A stretch of DNA of 52,740 nucleotides from Ruminiclostridium sp. (GTDB lineage: Bacteria > Bacillota > Clostridia > Oscillospirales > Ruminococcaceae): positions 1 to 52,740 of the forward strand of contig JAEEJW010000078.1 of NCBI GenBank assembly GCA_016282095.1, read 5' to 3'. Positions within the stretch are counted from its first letter, which is position 1, and the number at the start of each line of letters is the position of its first letter. Below are positions 44,210 to 52,420 of this stretch, one piece after another. The translations under genes were made by a program, and so were the position numbers. Below the pieces are notes generated by a model. It had not been told where the DNA came from. It was given only the letters and a program-made list of their open reading frames with translations, and did not search any database.

Positions 44210-44875
44210 TTATTCTTCCGTCAGGACAGCTTCGGCGTAGAATATGGGCTGTCCCAGATCGAGGAACCGCTGTTCATATTCGGTAATAATATTCCCGGTT
44301 ATTCCGCTGTTATGCAGATCACGGGTAACGAAGCGCACAGTGCAGCCGTTTTCGGCATACTGCTCCAGCGAATAGTCAAAGAAGCCCTCGTTGTCCGTTT
44401 TCTGTATGATAACTCCGCCGGGAGTCAGCAGTTCTTTGTATATTCCGAGGAACAGCGGGCTTGTAAGGCGGTGCTTGGCGTAGCGGCTTTTCGGGTACGG
44501 ACAGCTGAAATTCAGATATATGCGCTCCACGGAGCGGGGCGGCAGCACTTTAAGCAGATATTCGGCGTTGCCCATAAGATAGCGCAGGTTTGTGAGCCCA
44601 GCGGCCACAGTCTGCTCCATCGCCATTACCACAACGTTCGGAGACTGTTCGACAGCTATGAAGTTCGCTTCCGTATCCCGCGCGGCTATGGTGTTTGCGA
44701 ATTTTCCCTTTCCGCAGCCTATCTCCAGCCGGAGCGGCTTGTCGTTCCCGAACACCTCTGCCGGGTCGAGCATTCCGGTCCCGCCTTCGTGTATGCCGTC
44801 GGGCAGCCACCCGAGGCAGACTCCGCTGCTTGCCGCAAGACGTTCGTCAAGGTGCTTCTTTTTTCTCATTCTCAT
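44210..44875 (-). CDS. trmB: tRNA (guanine-N7-)-methyltransferase
   Basis: Methylates G46 in the variable loop of tRNAs. The 221-residue protein has the SAM motif LEIGCGKGKF (about residues 49-58), the FIAVEQSPN acidic loop, QKTDNEGFFDYS and the C-terminal TEYEQRFLDLGQPIF. The usual NFSDPWPKKRH motif reads NFSCPYPKSRY: the Asp is replaced by Cys (codon TGT) and the Trp by Tyr. In studied TrmB enzymes that Asp is important, so activity may be altered. The other motifs are intact. Start and stop overlap with the Nudix gene (ATGA). Confidence 0.92.
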   Translation of the reverse strand: MRMRKKKHLDERLAASSGVCLGWLPDGIHEGGTGMLDPAEVFGNDKPLRLEIGCGKGKFANTIAARDTEANFIAVEQSPNVVVMAMEQTVAAGLTNLRYLMGNAEYLLKVLPPRSVERIYLNFSCPYPKSRYAKHRLTSPLFLGIYKELLTPGGVIIQKTDNEGFFDYSLEQYAENGCTVRFVTRDLHNSGITGNIITEYEQRFLDLGQPIFYAEAVLTEE

Positions 44876-45372
44876 AGTGCGTTACCCTTTATTTCCTGCC
44901 ACTTATGGAGCATATCAATGCCGTAGGCGCCCTGGAACAGCGCCTTTTCTGCGGCCTCGGGAGTGAACCATGCAGCCTCGCTGACTTCTCCCGACAGCTT
45001 CGTTTCAGCCTTGCGCACCCGGCAGGCAAATGCCAGCATCAGGTTGTCGTGCTTTTCGTAGTATCTGCTGTACAGGAACGTTGCCGAAAGCATTTCCAGC
45101 CCCGTTTCCTCCGCGATCTCGCGGCGTGCGCAGTCCTCGGCGTTCTCGCCGGCCTTTATGTAGCCCGCAACGCATACATAACGGCTTATGCCGTAGCTCT
45201 GCTTTATCAGCAGGACATCGCCGTCCTCCGCTATGCAGAGGCATATCACGCAGGGATAGGAGAAAGGGAAGAAGGGGCGTCCGCACTTTTCGCAGAACGG
45301 AACGTCGCCCTCATCGCCTATCTGTTTCGGAATCAGTTTATCGCCGCATACCGGGCAGTAATCAAATTTCAC
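44872..45372 (-). CDS. Nudix hydrolase with N-terminal zinc ribbon (short NudC-like)
   Basis: A 166-residue pyrophosphohydrolase. The zinc ribbon uses Cys6/Cys9 (CPVCG) and Cys27/Cys30 (CEKCG). The Nudix box is complete: GYIKAGENAEDCARREIAEETGL in one stretch around residues 70-92, with REIAEETG as core. The architecture matches the C-terminal part of NAD-capping NudC proteins, without their N-terminal domain, and without a visible SQPWPFPxS specificity motif, so the substrate is open. It is the middle gene between lysA and trmB, overlapping each by four bases. Confidence 0.88.
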   Translation of the reverse strand: MKFDYCPVCGDKLIPKQIGDEGDVPFCEKCGRPFFPFSYPCVICLCIAEDGDVLLIKQSYGISRYVCVAGYIKAGENAEDCARREIAEETGLEMLSATFLYSRYYEKHDNLMLAFACRVRKAETKLSGEVSEAAWFTPEAAEKALFQGAYGIDMLHKWQEIKGNAL

Positions 45373-46640
45373 TGCTTGTCACCGTATTCGCTGAAATCGA
45401 AGGTCGCGAAATAGTCCTTCGGGGTTTCGGCGCGGCGTATCATCTGCCACGAACCGTCCTCGTGCAGCAGGACTTCCGCAGAACGCAGCTTGCCGTTGTA
45501 GTTGTAGCCCATGGAGAAGCCGTGGGCTCCGGCATCGTGTATTGCGAGGATATCGCCCATGTCGATCTCCGGCAGCTCTCTGTCCTTTGCAAACTTGTCG
45601 CAGTTCTCACAGAGACCGCCTACAATGTCATAAACGTGGTCGCAGGGCTCGTTCTCCTTGCCGAGAACGGTGATGTGGTGGTAAGCTCCGTAGATAGCGG
45701 GTCTCATAAGGTTAGCGGCGCAGGCGTCCACGCCGATGTATTCCTTGTAGATGTGCTTCTCGCGTATCGCGGTGGTGATGAGCATACCGTTGGGCGCGAG
45801 CATGAAGCGGCCAAGCTCGGTGCAGAGCCTGATATTTCCGAGTCCGGCAGGTACGAGTATCTCTTCGTATGCCTTTCTTACACCTTCGCCGATGACCCTG
45901 ATGTCATTCTCGGTCTGCTCGGGGCGGTAAGCTATGCCGACACCGCCGGAAAGGTCGATGAAGCTGAGCTCAATGCCGGTCTTTTCCTTGATCTCCACAG
46001 CGGTGCGGAAGAGAATGCCCGCGAGAACGGGGTAGTAGTCGTTCGTAAGCGTGTTGCTGGCGAGGAAGGAATGCATTCCGAATTCCTTTGCGCCCTTGTC
46101 GCGGAGTATCTTATAGCCTTCAATAAGCTGATCGTGTGTGAAGCCGTACTTGGCGTCCTGCGGGGTGTCCATTACATTGCCTTTTTCGCTGGTCTTGAAC
46201 TCTCCGCCGGGATTATAGCGGCAGCATATAGTTTCCGGTATGCCTGTCAGCTTGTCGAGTATCTCTATATGCGTGAAGTCGTCAAGGTTGATTATAGCGC
46301 CGAGGTCGTAGGCGAGCCTGAAATCCTGATCCGGAGTCTCGTTGGAGCTGAACATTATATCGTGCCCCTTTGCGCCTACCTTGTCGGACAGAAGCAGCTC
46401 GGTGTATGAAGCGCAGTCGAAGCCGCAGCCTTCCTCGGTGAGTATCTTCATAACGAACGGGTTCGGGGTAGCCTTCACGGCGAAGTACTCCTTGAAGCCC
46501 TTGTTCCATGCGAAAGCTTCGTTGAGCGCTCTTGCGGTGGCTCTGATGCCTTTTTCGTCGTAGATATGGAAGGGTGTGGGTATCTCCTTTTTAATCTCCT
46601 CGATCTTTTCCTTTGTCACGAACGGTACTTTCTTGCCCAT
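45369..46640 (-). CDS. lysA: diaminopimelate decarboxylase-type PLP enzyme
   Basis: Expected to convert meso-diaminopimelate to lysine. The 423-residue protein is a fold-type III PLP enzyme: the PLP-lysine is in YFAVKATPNP (about residue 54), then GFDCASYTELLL, HSFLASNT, the glycine loop DLSGGVGIAYRPEQ, ELGRFMLAPNG and the catalytic-Cys region GGLCENCDKFA. The usual EPGR phosphate motif is ELGR, seen in a divergent branch of the family, so substrate assignment is probable rather than certain. AAAGGACAAA lies before the ATG. First gene of lysA-Nudix-trmB. Confidence 0.85.
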   Translation of the reverse strand: MGKKVPFVTKEKIEEIKKEIPTPFHIYDEKGIRATARALNEAFAWNKGFKEYFAVKATPNPFVMKILTEEGCGFDCASYTELLLSDKVGAKGHDIMFSSNETPDQDFRLAYDLGAIINLDDFTHIEILDKLTGIPETICCRYNPGGEFKTSEKGNVMDTPQDAKYGFTHDQLIEGYKILRDKGAKEFGMHSFLASNTLTNDYYPVLAGILFRTAVEIKEKTGIELSFIDLSGGVGIAYRPEQTENDIRVIGEGVRKAYEEILVPAGLGNIRLCTELGRFMLAPNGMLITTAIREKHIYKEYIGVDACAANLMRPAIYGAYHHITVLGKENEPCDHVYDIVGGLCENCDKFAKDRELPEIDMGDILAIHDAGAHGFSMGYNYNGKLRSAEVLLHEDGSWQMIRRAETPKDYFATFDFSEYGDKQ

Positions 46641-46677
46641 AGCTGTTTTGTCCTTTCTTCCTTATAATTTATTTTGC

Positions 46678-46702
46678 TGCCCTCTCCGTGCGGGAAAGGG
46701 CA
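46678..46702 (-). terminator. hairpin after the Na/Pi cotransporter gene
   Basis: A 10-bp stem (46678-46687 and 46693-46702, one G-U pair) between the cotransporter stop and lysA. There is no U tract on the minus strand, so it is a weak or non-classical terminator. Confidence 0.4.
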
Positions 46703-46757
46703 GCCTGCTTCTAAATGTTATGCCTGTGCGATGCCGGTCATTACCGTCAGGCACCGG

Positions 46758-48530
46758 TCAGGCCTCAACGGCTTCGATGGACTCGATGGAATACTTGTTT
46801 TCGTAGAATTCATAGAGCTTGTCATATTCGATGGAGCTGTCGCGCTTCAGGGTACTGATATATTCGTGCATCTCGAAGCTGTGGTGCGATACCTCGATCA
46901 TACAGACAGCGATATTCGAGCAGTGGTCGGAGATACGCTCAAGGTTGGTGAGCATATCGGAAAGCACGAAGCCCATTTCCATGGTACATTCCTGCTTGCG
47001 CAGACGCTCGATGTGAGCGGTCTTTATCTGGACTTTCAGAAGATCGACGACGGATTCCAGAGGCTCGACGCTGACGGCCTTCTTGAGGTCGTTGGTCTCG
47101 AATGCCGACACGGACAGATGAAGTATCTCGGTAACGGCGTCCAGCATGACCCTGATCTCTTTCTGCGCCTTGTCGGAGAAGTGCAGTTCCTTGTCGTTTA
47201 TCTCCTCCGCCGATTCCACGATGTTGACCGCGTGGTCGGACAGACGCTCAAGGTCGCCTATGGTATGCAGGAGCTTGGTGACTTCCTGGCTGCCCTGTTC
47301 GGTGATGTTGTGGTCGGTTATCTTGACAAGATAGGTGCCGAGGCTGTCTTCGTACTTATCGACGGAGTCCTCGAGTTCGCGCACTTTCTTGGCTTTCTTC
47401 TCATTATAGTCGAACAGTATCTCGAATGAAAGCTCCAGGGAGCGTACAGCTTCATGCGCCATGCTGATAGCAACGGTGCGGCTGCGCTCGATGGCTACGG
47501 ACGGTGTGGAGAGCAGACGCTCGTCCAGCAGGGCGAACTCGCCCTTGTCCGAACCTTCCTTTATCACCGCGCAGGCGAGCTTTTCCAGCAGCTTGTTGAA
47601 CGGTGCGAGAGTAACAATAGTCAGAACATTGAAGGCCGAGTGGCATATCGCTATGCCCAGCGGCGTGACAGCTTCATCGGATATCGCGGGTCTCAGCACC
47701 GCGTTGAGTATGGAGTAGATCGTCAGCCATACGAGAGTACCGATAGTGTTGAAGCTCAGGTGTATGAACGCCGCGCGTTTGGCGTTCTTGTTAGCGCCCA
47801 GGGACGAGAGCATCGCGGTAACGCAGGTACCGATGTTCTGTCCCATGATGATCGGGATTGCGCTGGAGTAGGTGAGCTGTCCGTTCAGCGAAATTGCCTG
47901 TAAGATACCGACGGATGCCGCCGAGGACTGGATTATCGCGGTGATGACCGCACCTGCGAGAACGCCGAGCAGAGGATTCGAGAACATTCCCATGAGCTGC
48001 GCGAATTCGGGGACATCTTTAAGTCCCGAAACGGCTGCTGTGATGTTCTGCATACCGTACATGAGGAAAGCGAGGCCGAAAAGTATCGACGCGGTATCCG
48101 CTTTCTTGGCGTCCTTCTTGAACATCAGCAGAAGGATTATCGCAGCAAACGCGATAAGCGGCGTGAAGCTCTGGGGTTTCAGGAACTGTACCCACATAAC
48201 GTCGCTGTCAACGCCGATAAGGGACATGATCCACGATGTGACCGAGGTACCGAGGTTCGCGCCCATGATAATGCCGATAGCCTGTCCGAGTGTTAAAATT
48301 CCGGAATTGACAAAGCCGACGACCATAACTGTCGTGGTAGCCGAGGACTGAATCAGTGCGGTGATGCCTACGCCGAGCAGAAAACCCTTGAACTTGGTCG
48401 AGGTACAAGCCGCAAGCAGACTTTTCAGCTTGCCGCCGGCCTTTTTCTCAAGACCCTGTCCGAGCAGCTTCACTCCGTAGAGCAGGAGGGCAACGCCGCC
48501 GAGCAATGAGAAAACATCAAAGATAGTCAT
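46758..48530 (-). CDS. Na/Pi cotransporter family protein with PhoU domain
   Basis: A 590-residue sodium-phosphate symporter. The membrane part (about 1-310) contains two inverted Na/Pi repeats, each with the QSSA motif (LIQSSATTTVMVVG near 60 and IIQSSAASVGILQ near 203) and the GxNxGTxVT motif (GANLGTSVTSW and GQNIGTCVTAM). The C-terminal part (about 340-570) is a PhoU-like helical domain with repeated ERLSDHAVNI and ERISDHCSNI segments that would bind metal. GGAG lies seven bases before the ATG. Role: phosphate import or homeostasis, independent of the Pst system. Confidence 0.94.
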   Translation of the reverse strand: MTIFDVFSLLGGVALLLYGVKLLGQGLEKKAGGKLKSLLAACTSTKFKGFLLGVGITALIQSSATTTVMVVGFVNSGILTLGQAIGIIMGANLGTSVTSWIMSLIGVDSDVMWVQFLKPQSFTPLIAFAAIILLLMFKKDAKKADTASILFGLAFLMYGMQNITAAVSGLKDVPEFAQLMGMFSNPLLGVLAGAVITAIIQSSAASVGILQAISLNGQLTYSSAIPIIMGQNIGTCVTAMLSSLGANKNAKRAAFIHLSFNTIGTLVWLTIYSILNAVLRPAISDEAVTPLGIAICHSAFNVLTIVTLAPFNKLLEKLACAVIKEGSDKGEFALLDERLLSTPSVAIERSRTVAISMAHEAVRSLELSFEILFDYNEKKAKKVRELEDSVDKYEDSLGTYLVKITDHNITEQGSQEVTKLLHTIGDLERLSDHAVNIVESAEEINDKELHFSDKAQKEIRVMLDAVTEILHLSVSAFETNDLKKAVSVEPLESVVDLLKVQIKTAHIERLRKQECTMEMGFVLSDMLTNLERISDHCSNIAVCMIEVSHHSFEMHEYISTLKRDSSIEYDKLYEFYENKYSIESIEAVEA

Positions 48531-48572
48531 AATAATTCTCCGAATTGTCTCTTTTCATACTTCTACACTACT

Positions 48573-48601
48573 ATTATATCTGTTTCCGCGACTTTTTTCA
48601 A
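48573..48601 (-). promoter_or_regulatory. sigma-A promoter of the Na/Pi cotransporter gene
   Basis: Minus strand: -35 TTGAAA (48596-48601), perfect -10 TATAAT (48573-48578), 17-base spacer, 43 bases upstream of the start codon. Confidence 0.75.
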
Positions 48602-48656
48602 GGGTATTTTCCATTTTCTGCGCTTTTTACAACACATCCTGCGCTTGGTAGAAATA

Positions 48657-49889
48657 TTAGTGCAACTTGACAAGGCGTTTTGTGAGTTCTTCGATGATAC
48701 CGCGGCGGACGGAGTTTATGGCCGATGCCGTCAGCATCAGGCCCTCGTCGGAACGTACATCTATCCTTTCCGCAGTGAACACCGTGCCGCCGGTCTTACC
48801 GAGGCGCTCGGCGATCTCTTCGGCGGTTATGCTGCGGTTTATGGCAGGCTCGGGTATGATCTCCGTGGCATAGCGGAAGCTCAATTCTCCGCAGGTCACT
48901 TCTGCCGTGACAGGCTGACCCGCCCGCACGGTGAGCGAAACGCCGAAAGAGCGGCGCTTGTACGGCTTTTCGTACAGCTTCCGCAGCTTCGTAAGAGCCG
49001 CGGCCGAGGCTTCCACGTCGTCCTTTGTGCGTATTCCGCCCATGCCGCGCATGGAGCCGTCGTAGTACGCGCGGGTGAAGCCGCTCCGGGAGAACACGGC
49101 ACGCAGGGTGTCGAGATCCGGTTCTCTGCCGTCCAGCTTCGCACGGCAGGCTGCCACAGCCGCCGCGACATACTCCGGCCGCTTCATCCTGCCTTCAATC
49201 TTCGCCGAGGTCACGCCGAGCCTGTCCAGCTCCGGCAGATCGTCAACCAGGGACAGGTCTTTCAGCGACAGCACGTTCTGCCTGCCGCCATAGGTAAAGT
49301 CCAGACGGCAGGGCTGGGCGCAGAGCCCTCTGTTGCCGCTTCTGCCGCCGTAGACCGCGCTCATCAGGCACTGGCCGCTTGTGCATACGCACAAAGCCCC
49401 GTGAACGAAAACTTCCGTTTCTATATCCACTCTGTTCACGATGTCCGCTATCTCTTCCCGGGACAGCTCCCGGGCAAGGACTACGCGGGAGAAGCCGTGC
49501 TTCTTCGCAAACTCGGCTCCGGCAGGGGAGGTTACCGTCATCTGCGTCGAAGCGTGGAGCCGCAGGGAAGGAGCTGCTTCATGTATGATCTTCGCGGCGC
49601 CGGGATCCTGTACTATCACGCCGTCGGCACCGGCTTCCGCTATCCTTTCGGCGGTTCTCGCAAGCTCCGCGAGCTCGTCGTCGAACACCAGCGTGTTCAT
49701 GGTGACATAGACCTTTACGCCGGATATCCTGCACTCGCGGACTGCGCGGGCAAGCTGTTCGTAAGTGAAATTCCTGGCATTTTTGCGCGCAGAAAATGCG
49801 GTCACCCCGAGGTAGACCGCATCTGCACCTGTATTCAGAGCCGCGGGGAGAGAATCCTCACCGCCGCAGGGAGCAAGTATCTCTATCAT
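48657..49889 (-). CDS. peptidase U32 family protein
   Basis: A 410-residue member of the U32 family, whose characterised relatives act in collagen degradation or in RNA hydroxylation. Visible motifs are APCGGEDSLPAALNTGADAVYLG at the N terminus (residues 5-27), MTVTSPAGAEF, the Cys-rich signature FVHGALCVCTSGQCLMS and GNRGLCAQPCRLDF (likely Fe-S ligands), and KIEGRMKRPEYV. Residues 315-408 resemble the first part of the DUF3656 extension (AINSVRRGIIEEL at its end), but the remainder found in long relatives is absent. It starts four bases before the stop of the ZapA-like gene (ATGA), a neighbour pair common in Clostridia. Confidence 0.9.
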   Translation of the reverse strand: MIEILAPCGGEDSLPAALNTGADAVYLGVTAFSARKNARNFTYEQLARAVRECRISGVKVYVTMNTLVFDDELAELARTAERIAEAGADGVIVQDPGAAKIIHEAAPSLRLHASTQMTVTSPAGAEFAKKHGFSRVVLARELSREEIADIVNRVDIETEVFVHGALCVCTSGQCLMSAVYGGRSGNRGLCAQPCRLDFTYGGRQNVLSLKDLSLVDDLPELDRLGVTSAKIEGRMKRPEYVAAAVAACRAKLDGREPDLDTLRAVFSRSGFTRAYYDGSMRGMGGIRTKDDVEASAAALTKLRKLYEKPYKRRSFGVSLTVRAGQPVTAEVTCGELSFRYATEIIPEPAINRSITAEEIAERLGKTGGTVFTAERIDVRSDEGLMLTASAINSVRRGIIEELTKRLVKLH

Positions 49890-50998
49890 TCCGTCGTTTC
49901 CTCGTCGTTTACTGCCGGCGCGGGAGTTCCCGCTTCCTCGGTGCCGTCGAAGGTCGTCTGGACGTACTTGCCGCCGAGCTTTTCCTCCGAGCGCATATTG
50001 AGTATGGTCTTCAGACGCTCAACGCGCTGCTGGAGCTCAAGTATCTCCTCTTCCTTCTTCGCGATGCTGAGGGCGTAGGAGCTTTCGTAGTTCGAGAGGA
50101 TATTGCGCAGCTTGTCGCATTCTTCTTCCTTTGCCTCGAGCTTTGCACGCACAGAAGCCTCGGTCTCTGCCAGCAGGCTGCGCAGCTTGTCCAGCTCCGC
50201 GGCGCGGCTGCGGTACTGTCTGGCCATCTGTTCGTACTCGGCGAGCTTGCGGGCGTTTTCGCTGCCCTCGCCGTTTTTGAGCTTCTGTATCTCTTCACGG
50301 GCGATCTCGAGGTCGATCTCAAGGTCTTCCTTCTGCGCTTTGAGGCGCTTTATCTCTTCCTCGTTCGCTGCAACGCTTCCGTCGGCGTTGACGGAGATCG
50401 AGTTGATCTCCATTTTGGTGATCTTGCCGTTGAGTTCGGCTATCTGCTTGTTCGAGCCGTCGAGCTTCTCGCGGAGTGTGTCGATCTCTGCGCGCAGAGC
50501 TTCGTTTGCCGCCACTTCGGTGAACTTTTCGGAGTTGAGCTTGTCTATCAGTTTCTTTGCCGATTCGAGAGCCTTCTGTGTATCACCGAGGGAGTTGCTG
50601 AGGTCATCGACTTTCGCACCGTCGTCCCTGCTGCGCTCAGCGAGGGTCTCGAGCTTGCCGGTAAGCTCGTTCTCGCGCTCGCGGAGGCTCTGTATCTCCT
50701 CACGCGCTGCATTTTCGGCTTCGGTCTGCTTGTCTATCTTGTTCGTCAGGTGCTCTATACGCTCTTCGAGACCGTCGATAAGAGCCTGATCCGCGTCGCT
50801 GCGCTTTTCCTTGAAAGAGTCTCCCAGCAGCAGCAGTGCCGAAAGCGCCGTAGCCTCGGCTTCAACGGTCACTCCGAGTTTCTTTTCCACATATTCGATC
50901 TGCTCGGTGAGATCCGCCGCGAACTTCTGTAATTCCTCCGGGTGGTCGGTCTTAAGGAAGTAGCCTCTGCCGTTTACCTTGACTCTGATCTTTTCCAT
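49886..50998 (-). CDS. ZapA-domain protein with long coiled coil
   Basis: Residues 1-90 match ZapA, the FtsZ-ring cross-linking protein: MEKIRVKVNGRGYFLKT, then DLTEQIEYVEKKLG and ALSALLLLGDSF. Instead of ending at about 90-110 residues the protein continues to 370 with an almost uninterrupted heptad-rich coiled coil (about 85-340), rich in Glu/Lys/Leu (EEIKRLKAQKEDLEIDLEIA), and a disordered acidic tail (EETTE at the end). AAAGGGA lies 12 bases before the ATG. The extension could serve as a ruler or binding surface at the division site; this is inference. Confidence 0.85.
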   Translation of the reverse strand: MEKIRVKVNGRGYFLKTDHPEELQKFAADLTEQIEYVEKKLGVTVEAEATALSALLLLGDSFKEKRSDADQALIDGLEERIEHLTNKIDKQTEAENAAREEIQSLRERENELTGKLETLAERSRDDGAKVDDLSNSLGDTQKALESAKKLIDKLNSEKFTEVAANEALRAEIDTLREKLDGSNKQIAELNGKITKMEINSISVNADGSVAANEEEIKRLKAQKEDLEIDLEIAREEIQKLKNGEGSENARKLAEYEQMARQYRSRAAELDKLRSLLAETEASVRAKLEAKEEECDKLRNILSNYESSYALSIAKKEEEILELQQRVERLKTILNMRSEEKLGGKYVQTTFDGTEEAGTPAPAVNDEETTE

Positions 50999-51124
50999 GA
51001 GCTGTCAGTCCCTTTCGTAAAGCGCACGATGCGCATATTTTCTCAATATACAGATATATTATACAACATATTTCCAAAAAAGAAAAGGGGTTTTTCAAAT
51101 TTTTTTCATATTTTTAAAAATTTG

Positions 51125-51153
51125 TTGAAATCTTCGGAAAAATATAGTATAAT
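51125..51153 (+). promoter_or_regulatory. sigma-A promoter of the thioesterase/esterase operon
   Basis: -35 TTGAAA (51125-51130), perfect -10 TATAAT (51148-51153), 17-base spacer. A TATAAT on the minus strand near 51057-51062 may serve the ZapA-like gene, but its -35 is unclear. Confidence 0.75.
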
Positions 51154-51227
51154 AAAAAACGGAGTGCGAAAAGCAGGTTCGTTCCGGCCGCATATCCGTA
51201 TTTTGTTCCCGAAAAGGAGATGTGCCT

Positions 51228-51614
51228 ATGCTTGAGATCGGTATAAAGGGCAGGCTGACAGAGACTGTGACCGAGGAAAAGACCGCGGGAGCTTACGGCA
51301 GCGGGATACTGCGTGTCTACGCTACTCCGGCGATGATCGCGCTTATGGAGCATACTGCTCTGCTGTCCGTGGCGCCGTATCTTGAAGACGGCATGACCAC
51401 GGTCGGAACATCGCTGAATATAAAGCATACCGCACCTTCTCCTGTCGGCAGCGAGATCACCTGCGAGAGTGAACTGACAGAGATCGACCGCCGCAGGCTT
51501 GTTTTCCGCGTCACCGCATACGACGGAGCGGGGGAGATAGGCAGCGGCACACATGAGCGTTTTATAGTTGACTGTGATAAATTTTTCATAAAAGCGGAGG
51601 AAAGAGCCAAATGA
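51228..51614 (+). CDS. hotdog-fold thioesterase (FlK-like)
   Basis: A 128-residue thioesterase of the fluoroacetyl-CoA thioesterase-like branch. The family pattern TPAMIALMEHTALLSV (about residues 36-51, with the Glu-His pair) is followed by GTSLNIKHTAPSPVG and the closing GTHERFIVD. The typical substrate is an acyl-CoA, but the specific one cannot be told. AAAAGGAGA lies seven bases before the ATG at 51228; an in-frame GTG at 51222 is closer to that site and less likely. Overlaps the esterase gene by four bases (ATGA). Confidence 0.9.
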   Translation: MLEIGIKGRLTETVTEEKTAGAYGSGILRVYATPAMIALMEHTALLSVAPYLEDGMTTVGTSLNIKHTAPSPVGSEITCESELTEIDRRRLVFRVTAYDGAGEIGSGTHERFIVDCDKFFIKAEERAK

Positions 51615-52420
51615 ACATCAAAAAGTTTTATCTGAATGCCGAAAAAACCGTGATAATGAAGGCCTACCTGCTGGATCAGGTGGAGAGCCTCCAGTGGTGC
51701 AGGAAGCGCCCCGCGATACTTATACTCCCGGGCGGAGGGTATGAATACACCTCCGAGCGCGAGGCCGAGCCTATTGCGATGCGCTATGCAGCCGAGGGCT
51801 ACAATACCTTCGTGCTTTACTACACCTGCAACGCCCGGTTCCCGGCAGCGTTCCACAATGCTGCTTACGCGCTCTACAAGATACGCATGAGAGCGGACGA
51901 GTTCGGCATAGACCCTGACAAGATAGCGGTCTGGGGAGCGAGCTCCGGCGGGCATCTGGCGGGCTGTCTTGCGACTATGTGGGGCGATGAGGAGATGCTT
52001 GCTGCCATAGGCGCGAATGCCGAGGACGTGCGTCCGAACGCGGCGGTACTGTCCTATCCTGTTATCAGCGGCATCACGAATCCGCACAAGGGTTCCTTTG
52101 AAGTGCTTCTCGGCAAGGACGCTACTCACAGCCAGCTTTCGCGGCTCTCGCTGGAAAACCGCGTTACGCCGAAGACTCCGCCGGTTTTCATCTGGTGTAC
52201 TGCCGACGACGACTGTGTTCCTGCGCACAACAGTCTTGTAATGGCGAAGGCCTGTGTTTCCAACAAAGTTCCGGTAGAGCTGCATATGTTTGACGCGGGT
52301 CCTCACGGACTTTCGACCTGTGACAAGGTGACCGGCTGGAACGACTGCTTCTGTCTTGACAATGTAAAGTCATGGATAGACCTGTCGGTAAAGTTCCTTG
52401 CAAAGTACATGAATGTCTGA
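51611..52420 (+). CDS. alpha/beta hydrolase (acetylesterase type)
   Basis: A 269-residue serine hydrolase without a signal peptide, so cytoplasmic. The oxyanion-hole loop LPGGGYEYTS (about residue 35), nucleophile GASSGGH (Ser near 117), the Asp in TADDDCVP (near 200) and the His in GPHGLS (near 235) form a complete triad. It resembles xylan-oligosaccharide and sugar-acetate esterases of Clostridia. With the extracellular SGNH protein at the other end of the window it might serve deacetylation of plant-glycan fragments; substrate unproven. The ATG overlaps the thioesterase stop. Confidence 0.9.
   Translation: MNIKKFYLNAEKTVIMKAYLLDQVESLQWCRKRPAILILPGGGYEYTSEREAEPIAMRYAAEGYNTFVLYYTCNARFPAAFHNAAYALYKIRMRADEFGIDPDKIAVWGASSGGHLAGCLATMWGDEEMLAAIGANAEDVRPNAAVLSYPVISGITNPHKGSFEVLLGKDATHSQLSRLSLENRVTPKTPPVFIWCTADDDCVPAHNSLVMAKACVSNKVPVELHMFDAGPHGLSTCDKVTGWNDCFCLDNVKSWIDLSVKFLAKYMNV

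Noticed and set aside
45030-46409. Plus-strand open frame of 459 codons antisense to lysA and the Nudix gene
   Set aside because: It crosses two well-supported genes on the other strand and its translation has no family resemblance.
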